NCBI GenBank assembly: GCA_017465085.1
Contig: JAFTWW010000046.1
Location: 1 to 64,000 of the forward strand
Source of the DNA: Clostridia bacterium
Lineage (GTDB): Bacteria; Bacillota; Clostridia; Oscillospirales; Acutalibacteraceae
Length of the DNA: 64,000 nucleotides
Reading direction: 5' to 3'
The translations under genes and the position numbers were made by a program. Shown one piece after another: positions 58,059-64,000 of the stretch; the first letter of the stretch is position 1, and each line of letters begins with the position of its first letter. The notes beneath the pieces are model-generated. The model saw nothing but the letters and a program-made list of their open reading frames with translations. It had not been told where the DNA came from and ran no database searches.

Positions 58059-58334
58059 GTGTACGGTTATGTTTTGATTTATATGGGCGTCATAAGTCTT
58101 ATATCGGTTTTGTTTTGCGCCGCAGATAAGCTTGCCGCCATTAAGGGCAGGAGGAGAATAAGCGAAAGGTGTCTTTTTACCCTCTCCTTTTTAGGCGGAG
58201 CGGCGGCAATGTATATTACAATGCGCCTGATTCGCCATAAAACCCTGCACAAGCGGTTTATGATAGGTTTGCCCATAATTATAGCCTTGCAGATAACATT
58301 GTTCTATCTGCTGGTTGACAAAAATATTATATAG
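58059..58334 (+). CDS. DUF1294 family small membrane protein
   Basis: A 91-residue membrane protein with three helices. It has the conserved FCAADKLAAIKGRRRISERCL region, FLGGAAAMYITMRLIRHKTLHKRF and a final hydrophobic helix, which define DUF1294. The function is unknown. The start is GTG 58059, with GGTGAT upstream. The last 20 bases overlap the promoter of the FMN riboswitch transcript. Confidence 0.82.
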   Translation: MYGYVLIYMGVISLISVLFCAADKLAAIKGRRRISERCLFTLSFLGGAAAMYITMRLIRHKTLHKRFMIGLPIIIALQITLFYLLVDKNII

Positions 58335-58343
58335 TGGTAAAAT
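58315..58343 (+). promoter_or_regulatory. sigma-A promoter for ribU transcript
   Basis: TTGACA (58315-58320), 17-base spacer, TAAAAT (58338-58343). It lies in the 3-prime end of the DUF1294 gene. Confidence 0.8.
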
Positions 58344-58348
58344 TGAGT

Positions 58349-58457
58349 TATCTTCGGGGCGGGGTGTGATTCCCCACCGGCAGTAAAGCCTGCGAGCCGT
58401 TATGGTTGATTTGGTGAAATTCCAAAGCCGACAGTATAGTCTGGATGAAAGAAGATA
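58349..58457 (+). ncRNA. FMN riboswitch (RFN element)
   Basis: All RFN parts are present: closing stem tatcttc/gaagata, GGGGCGGGGTGTGATTCCCC, ACCGGCAGTAAAGCCTGCGAG, a variable hairpin, TTGGTGAAATTCCAAAGCCG, ACAGTATAGTCTGGATG. A terminator follows, so FMN would switch off ribU. Confidence 0.97.
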
Positions 58458-58474
58458 GTATTTATATTGTATCT

Positions 58475-58510
58475 AAGCCCCGTTTTATATTCTAAAACGG
58501 GGCTTTTTTT
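58475..58510 (+). terminator. FMN riboswitch terminator
   Basis: A 13-pair stem aagccccgtttta/taaaacggggctt with seven T, 27 bases before ribU. It is the expression platform of the riboswitch. Confidence 0.9.
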
Positions 58511-58536
58511 AGCTATTTAACCTGCTGAGGTGTATT

Positions 58537-59205
58537 ATGGAAAATAAAACCAATCTTAAAAAAATAACCCTTGCCGCTCTTTTTTGCGCCGTGGCATACC
58601 TTTGTATGTTTTTGTTCAGATTTAAGGTAAGCTTTTTAACTTTTGATTTTAAGGATGCAATTCTTGCAGTTTCGGCTTTTTTGTGCGGCCCTTTATATGC
58701 CGCCGCCTGCGCGGTAACTGTGGCGCTTATAGAGTTTATATCGGTTAGTGATACAGGGGTTTACGGCCTTATTATGAATGCCCTTTCAAGCACTGTTTTT
58801 GCGGGTGTTTGCGGCATTATCTATAAATATAAACGCACCCTTTCGGGCGCTGTTTTGGGTAGCGTTTTAGCGGTAATATCTATGGTGGCGGTTATGATGG
58901 TTGCCAATATATTCATAACCCCCTATTATATGGGCGCCGCAAGAAGCGATGTGGTGGCTATGATACCCACCCTTCTTTTACCTTTTAATCTTTCAAAGGG
59001 TATCGTTAATGCGGCGATTACTATGATTATCTATAAGCCCGTTACCTCGGCCCTGAGAAAAGCAGGTCTTGTTAAATCCTCGGCGGCTACAACCGATAAG
59101 AAAAAATTTGCCGCCATATCGGTTATATCTCTTATAGCCCTTGTGGCAGTAGTTTTTGTTATAATTTTCGTTCTGGGCGGAAATTTCTCCTTTGGTCGAA
59201 ATTAA
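58537..59205 (+). CDS. ribU: riboflavin transporter RibU (ECF S component)
   Basis: RibU is the substrate-binding membrane subunit that takes up riboflavin with the shared ECF energy module. It is 222 residues long with about six membrane helices. KITLAALFCAVAYLCMFLFRFKV contains the family's N-terminal motif (split here as KITLAALFCAV and AYLCMFLF), then FDFKDAILAVSAFLCGPLYA and LLPFNLSKGIVNAAI. The FMN riboswitch upstream supports the substrate call. The EcfA/T module is not in this window. Confidence 0.93.
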   Translation: MENKTNLKKITLAALFCAVAYLCMFLFRFKVSFLTFDFKDAILAVSAFLCGPLYAAACAVTVALIEFISVSDTGVYGLIMNALSSTVFAGVCGIIYKYKRTLSGAVLGSVLAVISMVAVMMVANIFITPYYMGAARSDVVAMIPTLLLPFNLSKGIVNAAITMIIYKPVTSALRKAGLVKSSAATTDKKKFAAISVISLIALVAVVFVIIFVLGGNFSFGRN

Positions 59206-59208
59206 CTG

Positions 59209-59236
59209 TTGACAAATGCCGTTATTATGGTAAAAT
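59209..59236 (+). promoter_or_regulatory. sigma-A promoter for metK transcript
   Basis: TTGACA (59209-59214), 16-base spacer, TAAAAT (59231-59236), just ahead of the SAM riboswitch. It begins four bases after the ribU stop codon. Confidence 0.75.
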
Positions 59237-59263
59237 ATCATTGAAAATAAATTAAATATCGGT

Positions 59264-59358
59264 CCTTATCAAGAGAGGCGGAGGGTACAGGCCCTGCGAA
59301 GCCCGGCAACCTGTTTTCAACAAGGTGCTAATTCCTGCGGATTATCCGAAAGATGAGG
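59264..59358 (+). ncRNA. SAM-I riboswitch (S-box)
   Basis: The S-box core is clear: P1 ccttatc/gatgagg, AAGAGAGGCGGAGGGTACAG, GCCCTGCGAAGCCCGGCAACC, GGTGCTAATTCCTGCGG, and the GAAAGATGAG end. High SAM is expected to stop transcription of metK. Confidence 0.97.
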
Positions 59359-59367
59359 TTTTATGTA

Positions 59368-59393
59368 AACCGCTCTTTCTGGGGCGGTTTTTT
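59368..59393 (+). terminator. SAM riboswitch terminator
   Basis: Stem aaccgc/gcggtt (59368-59373 with 59384-59389) followed by T, 42 bases before metK. Confidence 0.85.
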
Positions 59394-59435
59394 ATATGTA
59401 TAAACAAGATTGTAAGGACCTAAACGGAGGTAAAA

Positions 59436-60617
59436 ATGAATAAATTTCTTTTCACATCAGAGTCGGTAACCGAGGGCCATCCCGATAAGGTCTGCGATCA
59501 GATTTCCGATGCCATTCTCGATGAGTATCTTAAGTGTGATAGCTTTGCCCGCGTGGCCTGCGAAACCTTCTGCACCACGGGTGTTGTTACGGTTATGGGT
59601 GAGATTACCGCAAAAAATCAGGTTGATATCCCCGCAGTAGTAAGAGGCGTTCTTAACGATATTGGCTATGATAGCGCCGAGAGCGGATTTGATGGTAACA
59701 CCTGTGCGGTTATGGCCTCTATCGATAAGCAATCCCCCGATATTGCTATGGGCGTTGATAACTCCTTAGAATTCAAGGATGGCGAGGAGGATAAGTATAA
59801 CCTTAACGGAGCGGGAGATCAGGGTATGATGTTCGGCTACGCCTGTAATGAAACCAAGGAGCTTATGCCCCTGCCTATATCCTTGGCTCATAAGCTTTCA
59901 TATAAATTAACCTGCGTGAGAAAATCGGGTGAGCTTAAGTATCTCAGGCCCGATGGTAAAACTCAGGTAACGGTTGAGTATGAAGATGGTAAGCCTAAGA
60001 GAATAGAGGCGGTTGTTCTCTCAACACAGCACAGCGAGGCCGTAACTCTTGAAACCTTAAGAGCCGATATACTCGAAAAGGTTATTAAGCCCATTATTCC
60101 TAAGGGACTTATGGATAATGATACCAAGGTTTACATAAACCCAACGGGCAGATTTGTTATAGGCGGCCCTCAGGGTGATACAGGTCTTACGGGTAGAAAG
60201 ATAATCGTTGATACCTACGGCGGTATGGCGCGTCACGGCGGCGGCGCATTTTCGGGTAAGGATCCCACGAAGGTTGACCGTTCAGCAGCCTACGCCGCAA
60301 GATATGTGGCAAAGAACATTGTTGCCGCTTCTCTTGCCGAAAAGTGCGAGGTGCAGATAGCCTATGCAATCGGCGTTGCAAAACCCGTTTCCGTAATGGT
60401 TGATACCTTCGGCACAGGTGTTGTGAGCGATGAAAAAATAGCCGAGGCAGTAGGCAAGGTGTTCGACCTTCGTCCCCTTGCTATAATCGATTCCTTGGGA
60501 CTTAGAAATCCCATCTACCGTAAAACCTCTAACTACGGTCACTTAGGCCGCGAGGATATGGGCTTTAAGTGGGAAGAAACGGATAAGGCAGAAGAGCTTA
60601 AAAAGCTTTTAATTTAA
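59436..60617 (+). CDS. metK: S-adenosylmethionine synthetase
   Basis: MetK makes S-adenosylmethionine from methionine and ATP. The 393-residue protein has [20 protein letters not shown] at the start, the hexapeptide-like signature [31 protein letters not shown] (the P-loop-like GGGAFSGKD) and a standard C-terminus ending [13 protein letters not shown]. It is controlled by the SAM riboswitch upstream and read from its own promoter. Confidence 0.98.
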   Translation: MNKFLFTSESVTEGHPDKVCDQISDAILDEYLKCDSFARVACETFCTTGVVTVMGEITAKNQVDIPAVVRGVLNDIGYDSAESGFDGNTCAVMASIDKQSPDIAMGVDNSLEFKDGEEDKYNLNGAGDQGMMFGYACNETKELMPLPISLAHKLSYKLTCVRKSGELKYLRPDGKTQVTVEYEDGKPKRIEAVVLSTQHSEAVTLETLRADILEKVIKPIIPKGLMDNDTKVYINPTGRFVIGGPQGDTGLTGRKIIVDTYGGMARHGGGAFSGKDPTKVDRSAAYAARYVAKNIVAASLAEKCEVQIAYAIGVAKPVSVMVDTFGTGVVSDEKIAEAVGKVFDLRPLAIIDSLGLRNPIYRKTSNYGHLGREDMGFKWEETDKAEELKKLLI

Positions 60618-60698
60618 TAAATATAAACACATTATCGGTTAGAAAGTGAAGGGTAACACCCTTCTTAGAAAGGCATTTTTATAAAAGCAGGTGTTTGT
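60618..60698 (+). other. short spacer with hairpin before GH78-like gene
   Basis: A seven-pair hairpin gaagggt/acccttc (60648-60664) with a three-base loop and a weak T tract later. It may be a partial terminator after metK. No clear promoter is seen. Confidence 0.3.
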
Positions 60699-62606
60699 AT
60701 GAAAAATTCAAAATGGATCTGGTTAAAGGAAGAGGCTTATAAGGATATGTACGGCGAGTTTGCCGATAAGTTTTCCTATGAGGGCGGTAAGGCTACCCTT
60801 AAAATTTCCGCCGATTCTAACTACGCTGTATATGTAAACGGCAAAATTGCCGATTCGGGCCAGTATGCCGATTATCCCTATCACAAGGTGTATGATGAGC
60901 TTGATATAACCGAGCTTTGCGTTAAGGGGGAGAACAATCTTTCGGTTGTTGTTTGGTATTACGGCAAGGATGTGCCCTGGATGGTTTACTATTCGGGTGA
61001 AGCCGCCCTTAAATATGAGCTTTGTGTTAACGGCTCTCTTGCGGCAGTTTCCGATGAAAATACCCTTTCCCGCGTAAGTAAGGCATATAAGAGCGGATAT
61101 AATAAGATGCTTACGGGCTCCATCGGCTGTAGCTTCCTTTATGATATGAATAAGGAAGATAACTGGATGGCAGGTGAGCTTGTCGGTTTCGGTAAGAGCG
61201 TTGTTGTAGAGCAGGAATTACCCCTGTTCCCCCGCCCGAATAAAAAGTATCTTATCGGTGATAGGCTCGCCACTAAGGAGCTTTCAAGCGAAAACGGCAC
61301 CTATTGGCTTTTGGATTTAGAGGCCGAAACCGTAGGCTATATTGCCGTTGATGTGGAGAGCGACTGTGAGCAGACCTTAACCGTTGCCTTCGGTGAGCAT
61401 CTGAATAAAGAAAACCATGTAATGCGTTATAACGGTAAGCAGGATTACAGTGTTGAGATAGTTCTTAAAAAGGGCAGAAATGTTTATGAAAACTATTTCC
61501 GCCGCTTAGGTCTTCGTTATATGGAGGTCTATGCCGAAAAGCCGATAAAGCTTAATTATGTAACCATTCTCCCCACCGATTATCCCACCGTTAAAAAGGA
61601 ATATAAGGCCACTAATTCCTTAAGACAAAGGATTTATGATGTATCAGTAAGAACTTTGGAAGTTTGTATGCATGAGCATTATGAGGATACTCCTTGGAGG
61701 GAGCAGGCTTTATATACTATGGATAGCCGCAATCAGATGCTTTGCGGATATTATGCCTTTGATAACCCCGAGTTCCCCCGCTCTAACCATGAGCTTATCG
61801 CCCTTGATAACCGTGAGGATGGTCTTCTTTCCATCTGCTTCCCCATTAAGCGTGACCAGACCATACCCACCTTCTCGCTATATTGGTATATCTCTATGAA
61901 TGAGTATATTAAATATACGGGCGATACCTCTCTTGCAAAGCAGTATTTACCCAAGCTTAAATCGGTTATAAAGGTATTTATGGACCGTATTGAAGATGAT
62001 GCCCTTGCCATCTTCACCGAGCCTCAGCATTGGAATTTCTATGAGTGGTCCAAAAACCTTAACGGTGTTGTAGGCGTAGAGGAGGAAAAAAGATTTGACC
62101 TTATCCTCAACTGCCTGTTTATAATCGCCCTTAAGAATTTAGAGGAAATCTGCAAGGCTATAGGCGAGGAGGCAGATTTTGGCGAGCTGATAGCAAGAGT
62201 ATCAAGAAGAACAAGGGAATTGTTCTTTGTAAAGGATAGAAGGCTCTTCAAAAACTCCACAACCTGCGATGATTTCAGTGAGCTTGGCAACGCTATGGCA
62301 ATACTCAGCGGCGTTGCAGGTGAGGATGCCCCCTTTATCGCGGAGGTTATCTCCACCGAGGAAACCGACCTTACCAAGATTACCCTTAGTATGCAGACCT
62401 TCAGATACGATGCTCTGCTTAGTGTTGATAAGGAGAAATATAAGGAATATATCCTCTCTGATATAGATAAACGCTTCAAGAGAATGTTAGACCTTGGCGC
62501 CACAACCTTCTGGGAGGTTGAGGATGCCGACCAAAAGCCTGGTAACAGTCGCTCTCACGGCTGGGCAGCCCTCCCCGTTTATTACTACAATATTCTTGAT
62601 GAGTAA
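60699..62606 (+). CDS. GH78-like alpha-L-rhamnosidase family glycoside hydrolase
   Basis: A 635-residue enzyme with an N-terminal beta-sandwich (about 1-150, with KISADSNYAVYVNGKIADSG), a second beta domain (about 180-290) and an (alpha/alpha)6 barrel (about 300-635). The barrel shows MHEHYEDTPWREQALYTMDS, the DxPWRE region typical of GH78, where acidic residues take part in catalysis, and HGWAALPVYYY near the end. It lacks a signal peptide and the usual C-terminal extra beta domain, so it is shorter than typical rhamnosidases (about 900). The substrate could differ from rhamnosides. It is convergent with a GH38 gene. Confidence 0.75.
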   Translation: MKNSKWIWLKEEAYKDMYGEFADKFSYEGGKATLKISADSNYAVYVNGKIADSGQYADYPYHKVYDELDITELCVKGENNLSVVVWYYGKDVPWMVYYSGEAALKYELCVNGSLAAVSDENTLSRVSKAYKSGYNKMLTGSIGCSFLYDMNKEDNWMAGELVGFGKSVVVEQELPLFPRPNKKYLIGDRLATKELSSENGTYWLLDLEAETVGYIAVDVESDCEQTLTVAFGEHLNKENHVMRYNGKQDYSVEIVLKKGRNVYENYFRRLGLRYMEVYAEKPIKLNYVTILPTDYPTVKKEYKATNSLRQRIYDVSVRTLEVCMHEHYEDTPWREQALYTMDSRNQMLCGYYAFDNPEFPRSNHELIALDNREDGLLSICFPIKRDQTIPTFSLYWYISMNEYIKYTGDTSLAKQYLPKLKSVIKVFMDRIEDDALAIFTEPQHWNFYEWSKNLNGVVGVEEEKRFDLILNCLFIIALKNLEEICKAIGEEADFGELIARVSRRTRELFFVKDRRLFKNSTTCDDFSELGNAMAILSGVAGEDAPFIAEVISTEETDLTKITLSMQTFRYDALLSVDKEKYKEYILSDIDKRFKRMLDLGATTFWEVEDADQKPGNSRSHGWAALPVYYYNILDE

Positions 62607-62610
62607 AAAT

Positions 62611-62643
62611 AAAATCCCTCGATGATATTCATCGAGGGATTTT
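62611..62643. terminator. bidirectional terminator between GH78-like and GH38 genes
   Basis: A 14-pair stem aaaatccctcgatg/catcgagggatttt with a five-base loop (62611-62624 with 62630-62643), with A and T runs at both ends. Confidence 0.9.
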
Positions 62644-62660
62644 TACTGCCTAAAGGCAAA

Positions 62661-64000
62661 TTATTGCATATCATATTCGGTCATTAAAACCTCTCTCCAT
62701 TGGCTTTCACCGTCTGCAAGATAGTAGGTATTGACCGAATAGGGTGTAAATGTAGCGGTTAATGGGGCGGGCAATACCTTGCCGCTTATTGTAACAATAG
62801 TTTCCTTGCCATCGGTTTCGTAGGCGCGGATAACGGTGCCCTTTTGGTCCTCGGAGCGCTTGATAGCTGAGATTATGATATTCTCCTTATCAACATTCAC
62901 GGCGCTATCGGTAAAGGGCAGGGAGCCTTCGTGATTGTTTTCAACCACAAGGGTTACGGGGTTGTTAAGGAGAATTGCCTCCTTGATAACCCTGCTCCAG
63001 CCATCCTCATAAACGGGGATAAGTCCATAAGAGAATTCGTGCTCACCCTGATCGGTGAATGTTCCTTCGGCGTCCTCCATAAGTCCCGAATGGTCGTTAT
63101 AGTAAGGAGAGCGGATTACGGTTAAATCCATAGCGCTGTCAAGGCCGGAGAAACTATACTTATTATTATTTATAATAGCAAGTCCGCCTTCGCTGTTCTT
63201 AATTGCCTGCCACTTAAGACCTGGGTATTCCTTGCCATCCAAATCCCTTTCCATAACACCGAAGGGGATTTCGTAATAGGCCTTAGCGTTATCAAAAACG
63301 GTGTTGAAACGAAGCTTTAACATCTTGCGCTTTTCGTGCCAATTTACTATGGCTCTTACCTGTAAATCACCCGATTCGGTAAGGGAGAAATATTGGGTAA
63401 GGCGGGAATCGTTGTAACGGCTTTCCACCTTGATGGTGGCTCTTACAGGTCCTTTCTCAACAACCGTTAGCTTAGCATCGTAAAATTTTGCAATCTCACG
63501 GTCAAAATGAGTTATGTTATGAGCCCAGGTATCAATGCCCACCTCATCAATAACTACGGGCACGGCTCCGTAGCCACGAATTAGCTCCTTTTCTTTCTCT
63601 TTATCAAATAGGGAGGTAATATAGCCCGTATGCTTTTCAAAGGTTACACGGTATCGGGTGTTTTCAAGAATATTGCCTTCGGCCTTAACCTTGCTTTCCT
63701 CGTTCCAGCTCAGAGGATTTTGCTCATCGGGATATTTCTGGAAAACGGTGGCGTAGCCCATAGGCGCTACAGTAACCTCGACGGCTAATTTCTGATTCCA
63801 TCCACCGTCAGTAAGATGGGAATCAAGGTGCACGGGCTGAAATGGGAGAAGATTACCATCCTCGCTATGCAGGGTGGATTTACCTCTGCAACGCTGAGCG
63901 ATTACAGCTTTAACCTCAAAGGGATGGGGGTTAAATACAACCCAGGGGAAGCCCTTTGAAGCATCGCGGGAATCTATCTGCCAGGAGAGAGTCTGCAAAG
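62661..64000 (-). CDS. GH38 alpha-mannosidase, C-terminal part
   Basis: The gene continues past the right edge; about 446 C-terminal residues are seen. The sequence matches the C-terminal beta-sandwich half of GH38 alpha-mannosidases. VVFNPHPFEVKAVI, ENTRYRVTFEKHTGYITSLFD, HEKRKMLKLRFNTVFDN, YEIPFGVMERD and WQAIKNSEGGLAIINNNKYSF are typical segments, followed by AILLNNPVTLVVENNHEG and a final small beta domain. The catalytic half with the zinc site lies outside, so activity cannot be judged. In the partner-rich context of GH2 beta-mannosidases it would remove alpha-mannose units. Confidence 0.9.
   Translation of the reverse strand, partial: LQTLSWQIDSRDASKGFPWVVFNPHPFEVKAVIAQRCRGKSTLHSEDGNLLPFQPVHLDSHLTDGGWNQKLAVEVTVAPMGYATVFQKYPDEQNPLSWNEESKVKAEGNILENTRYRVTFEKHTGYITSLFDKEKEKELIRGYGAVPVVIDEVGIDTWAHNITHFDREIAKFYDAKLTVVEKGPVRATIKVESRYNDSRLTQYFSLTESGDLQVRAIVNWHEKRKMLKLRFNTVFDNAKAYYEIPFGVMERDLDGKEYPGLKWQAIKNSEGGLAIINNNKYSFSGLDSAMDLTVIRSPYYNDHSGLMEDAEGTFTDQGEHEFSYGLIPVYEDGWSRVIKEAILLNNPVTLVVENNHEGSLPFTDSAVNVDKENIIISAIKRSEDQKGTVIRAYETDGKETIVTISGKVLPAPLTATFTPYSVNTYYLADGESQWREVLMTEYDMQ

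Noticed and set aside
58059..58334. sigG after sigE
   Set aside because: The frame encodes a three-helix DUF1294 membrane protein with no sigma-factor regions.

Overview
The window looks like a chromosomal segment of a spore-forming, low-to-mid GC Firmicute of class Clostridia, probably a gut Oscillospirales/Ruminococcaceae-type organism. This placement is inferred from gene content: spoIIGA-sigE, a gerA-type operon, a DUF6472 protein, S-box and FMN riboswitches, and cytosolic glycosidases. No marker gene was compared against a database. Genes lie on both strands in compact operons separated by strong intrinsic terminators and short hairpin-rich intergenic repeats.

Layout. 1-0.5 kb: the start of an SLOG-like gene divergent from a small XRE regulator. 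0.7-4.4 kb (minus): secD-secF and a PLP aminotransferase. 4.5-8.0 kb (plus): M14 peptidase, glmS, DUF975 membrane protein. 8.1-11.3 kb: tRNA-Ala, then rpmH-rnpA-yidD-yidC-khpB, the usual origin-side cluster but without dnaA or mnmE beside it. 11.6-17 kb: FG-GAP-like lipoprotein, response regulator, histidine kinase, DUF1385, prmC. 17.1-27.5 kb: a long housekeeping operon (recA, recX, rimO, pgsA, cysE, cysS, a tRNA1(Val)-type methyltransferase, rsmI, LCP protein, DUF6472, plsC, flavin reductase). 27.6-31.4 kb: nagA, a GT8 glycosyltransferase divergent from a tiny XRE repressor, tRNA-Tyr, tRNA-Thr and a GtrA-like protein.

31.5-41.5 kb is a carbohydrate locus: a CE7 esterase and two closely related GH2 beta-mannosidase-like enzymes on the minus strand, an AraC regulator and a third GH2 on the plus strand. 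Both minus-strand GH2 promoters carry the same upstream motif at exactly 20 bases from the -35 box, a good candidate operator for the AraC protein. 41.5-51 kb: pyruvate kinase, Lrp, an SLOG-XRE pair, pyrophosphatase, a 3D/G5 cell-wall protein, pyrR with an attenuator leader, uracil permease and malQ.

51.1-58.0 kb is a sporulation block. A minus-strand set (a small beta-sandwich-like protein, a SpoIID-like protein with three peptidoglycan-binding repeats, gerAA-gerAC-gerAB) is divergent from spoIIGA-sigE. A sigma-E-like promoter precedes the first two genes and a sigma-G-like promoter precedes gerAA. The SpoIID-like/PG-binding pair is the best candidate here for a poorly described system. 58.1-60.6 kb: DUF1294, FMN riboswitch-ribU and SAM riboswitch-metK. 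60.7-64 kb: a GH78-like enzyme convergent with the C-terminal half of a GH38 alpha-mannosidase running off the end.

Together the glycosidases (three GH2, CE7, GH78, GH38, nagA, malQ) suggest intracellular breakdown of imported mannose-containing or acetylated oligosaccharides. No transporter is present in the window to confirm the substrate.
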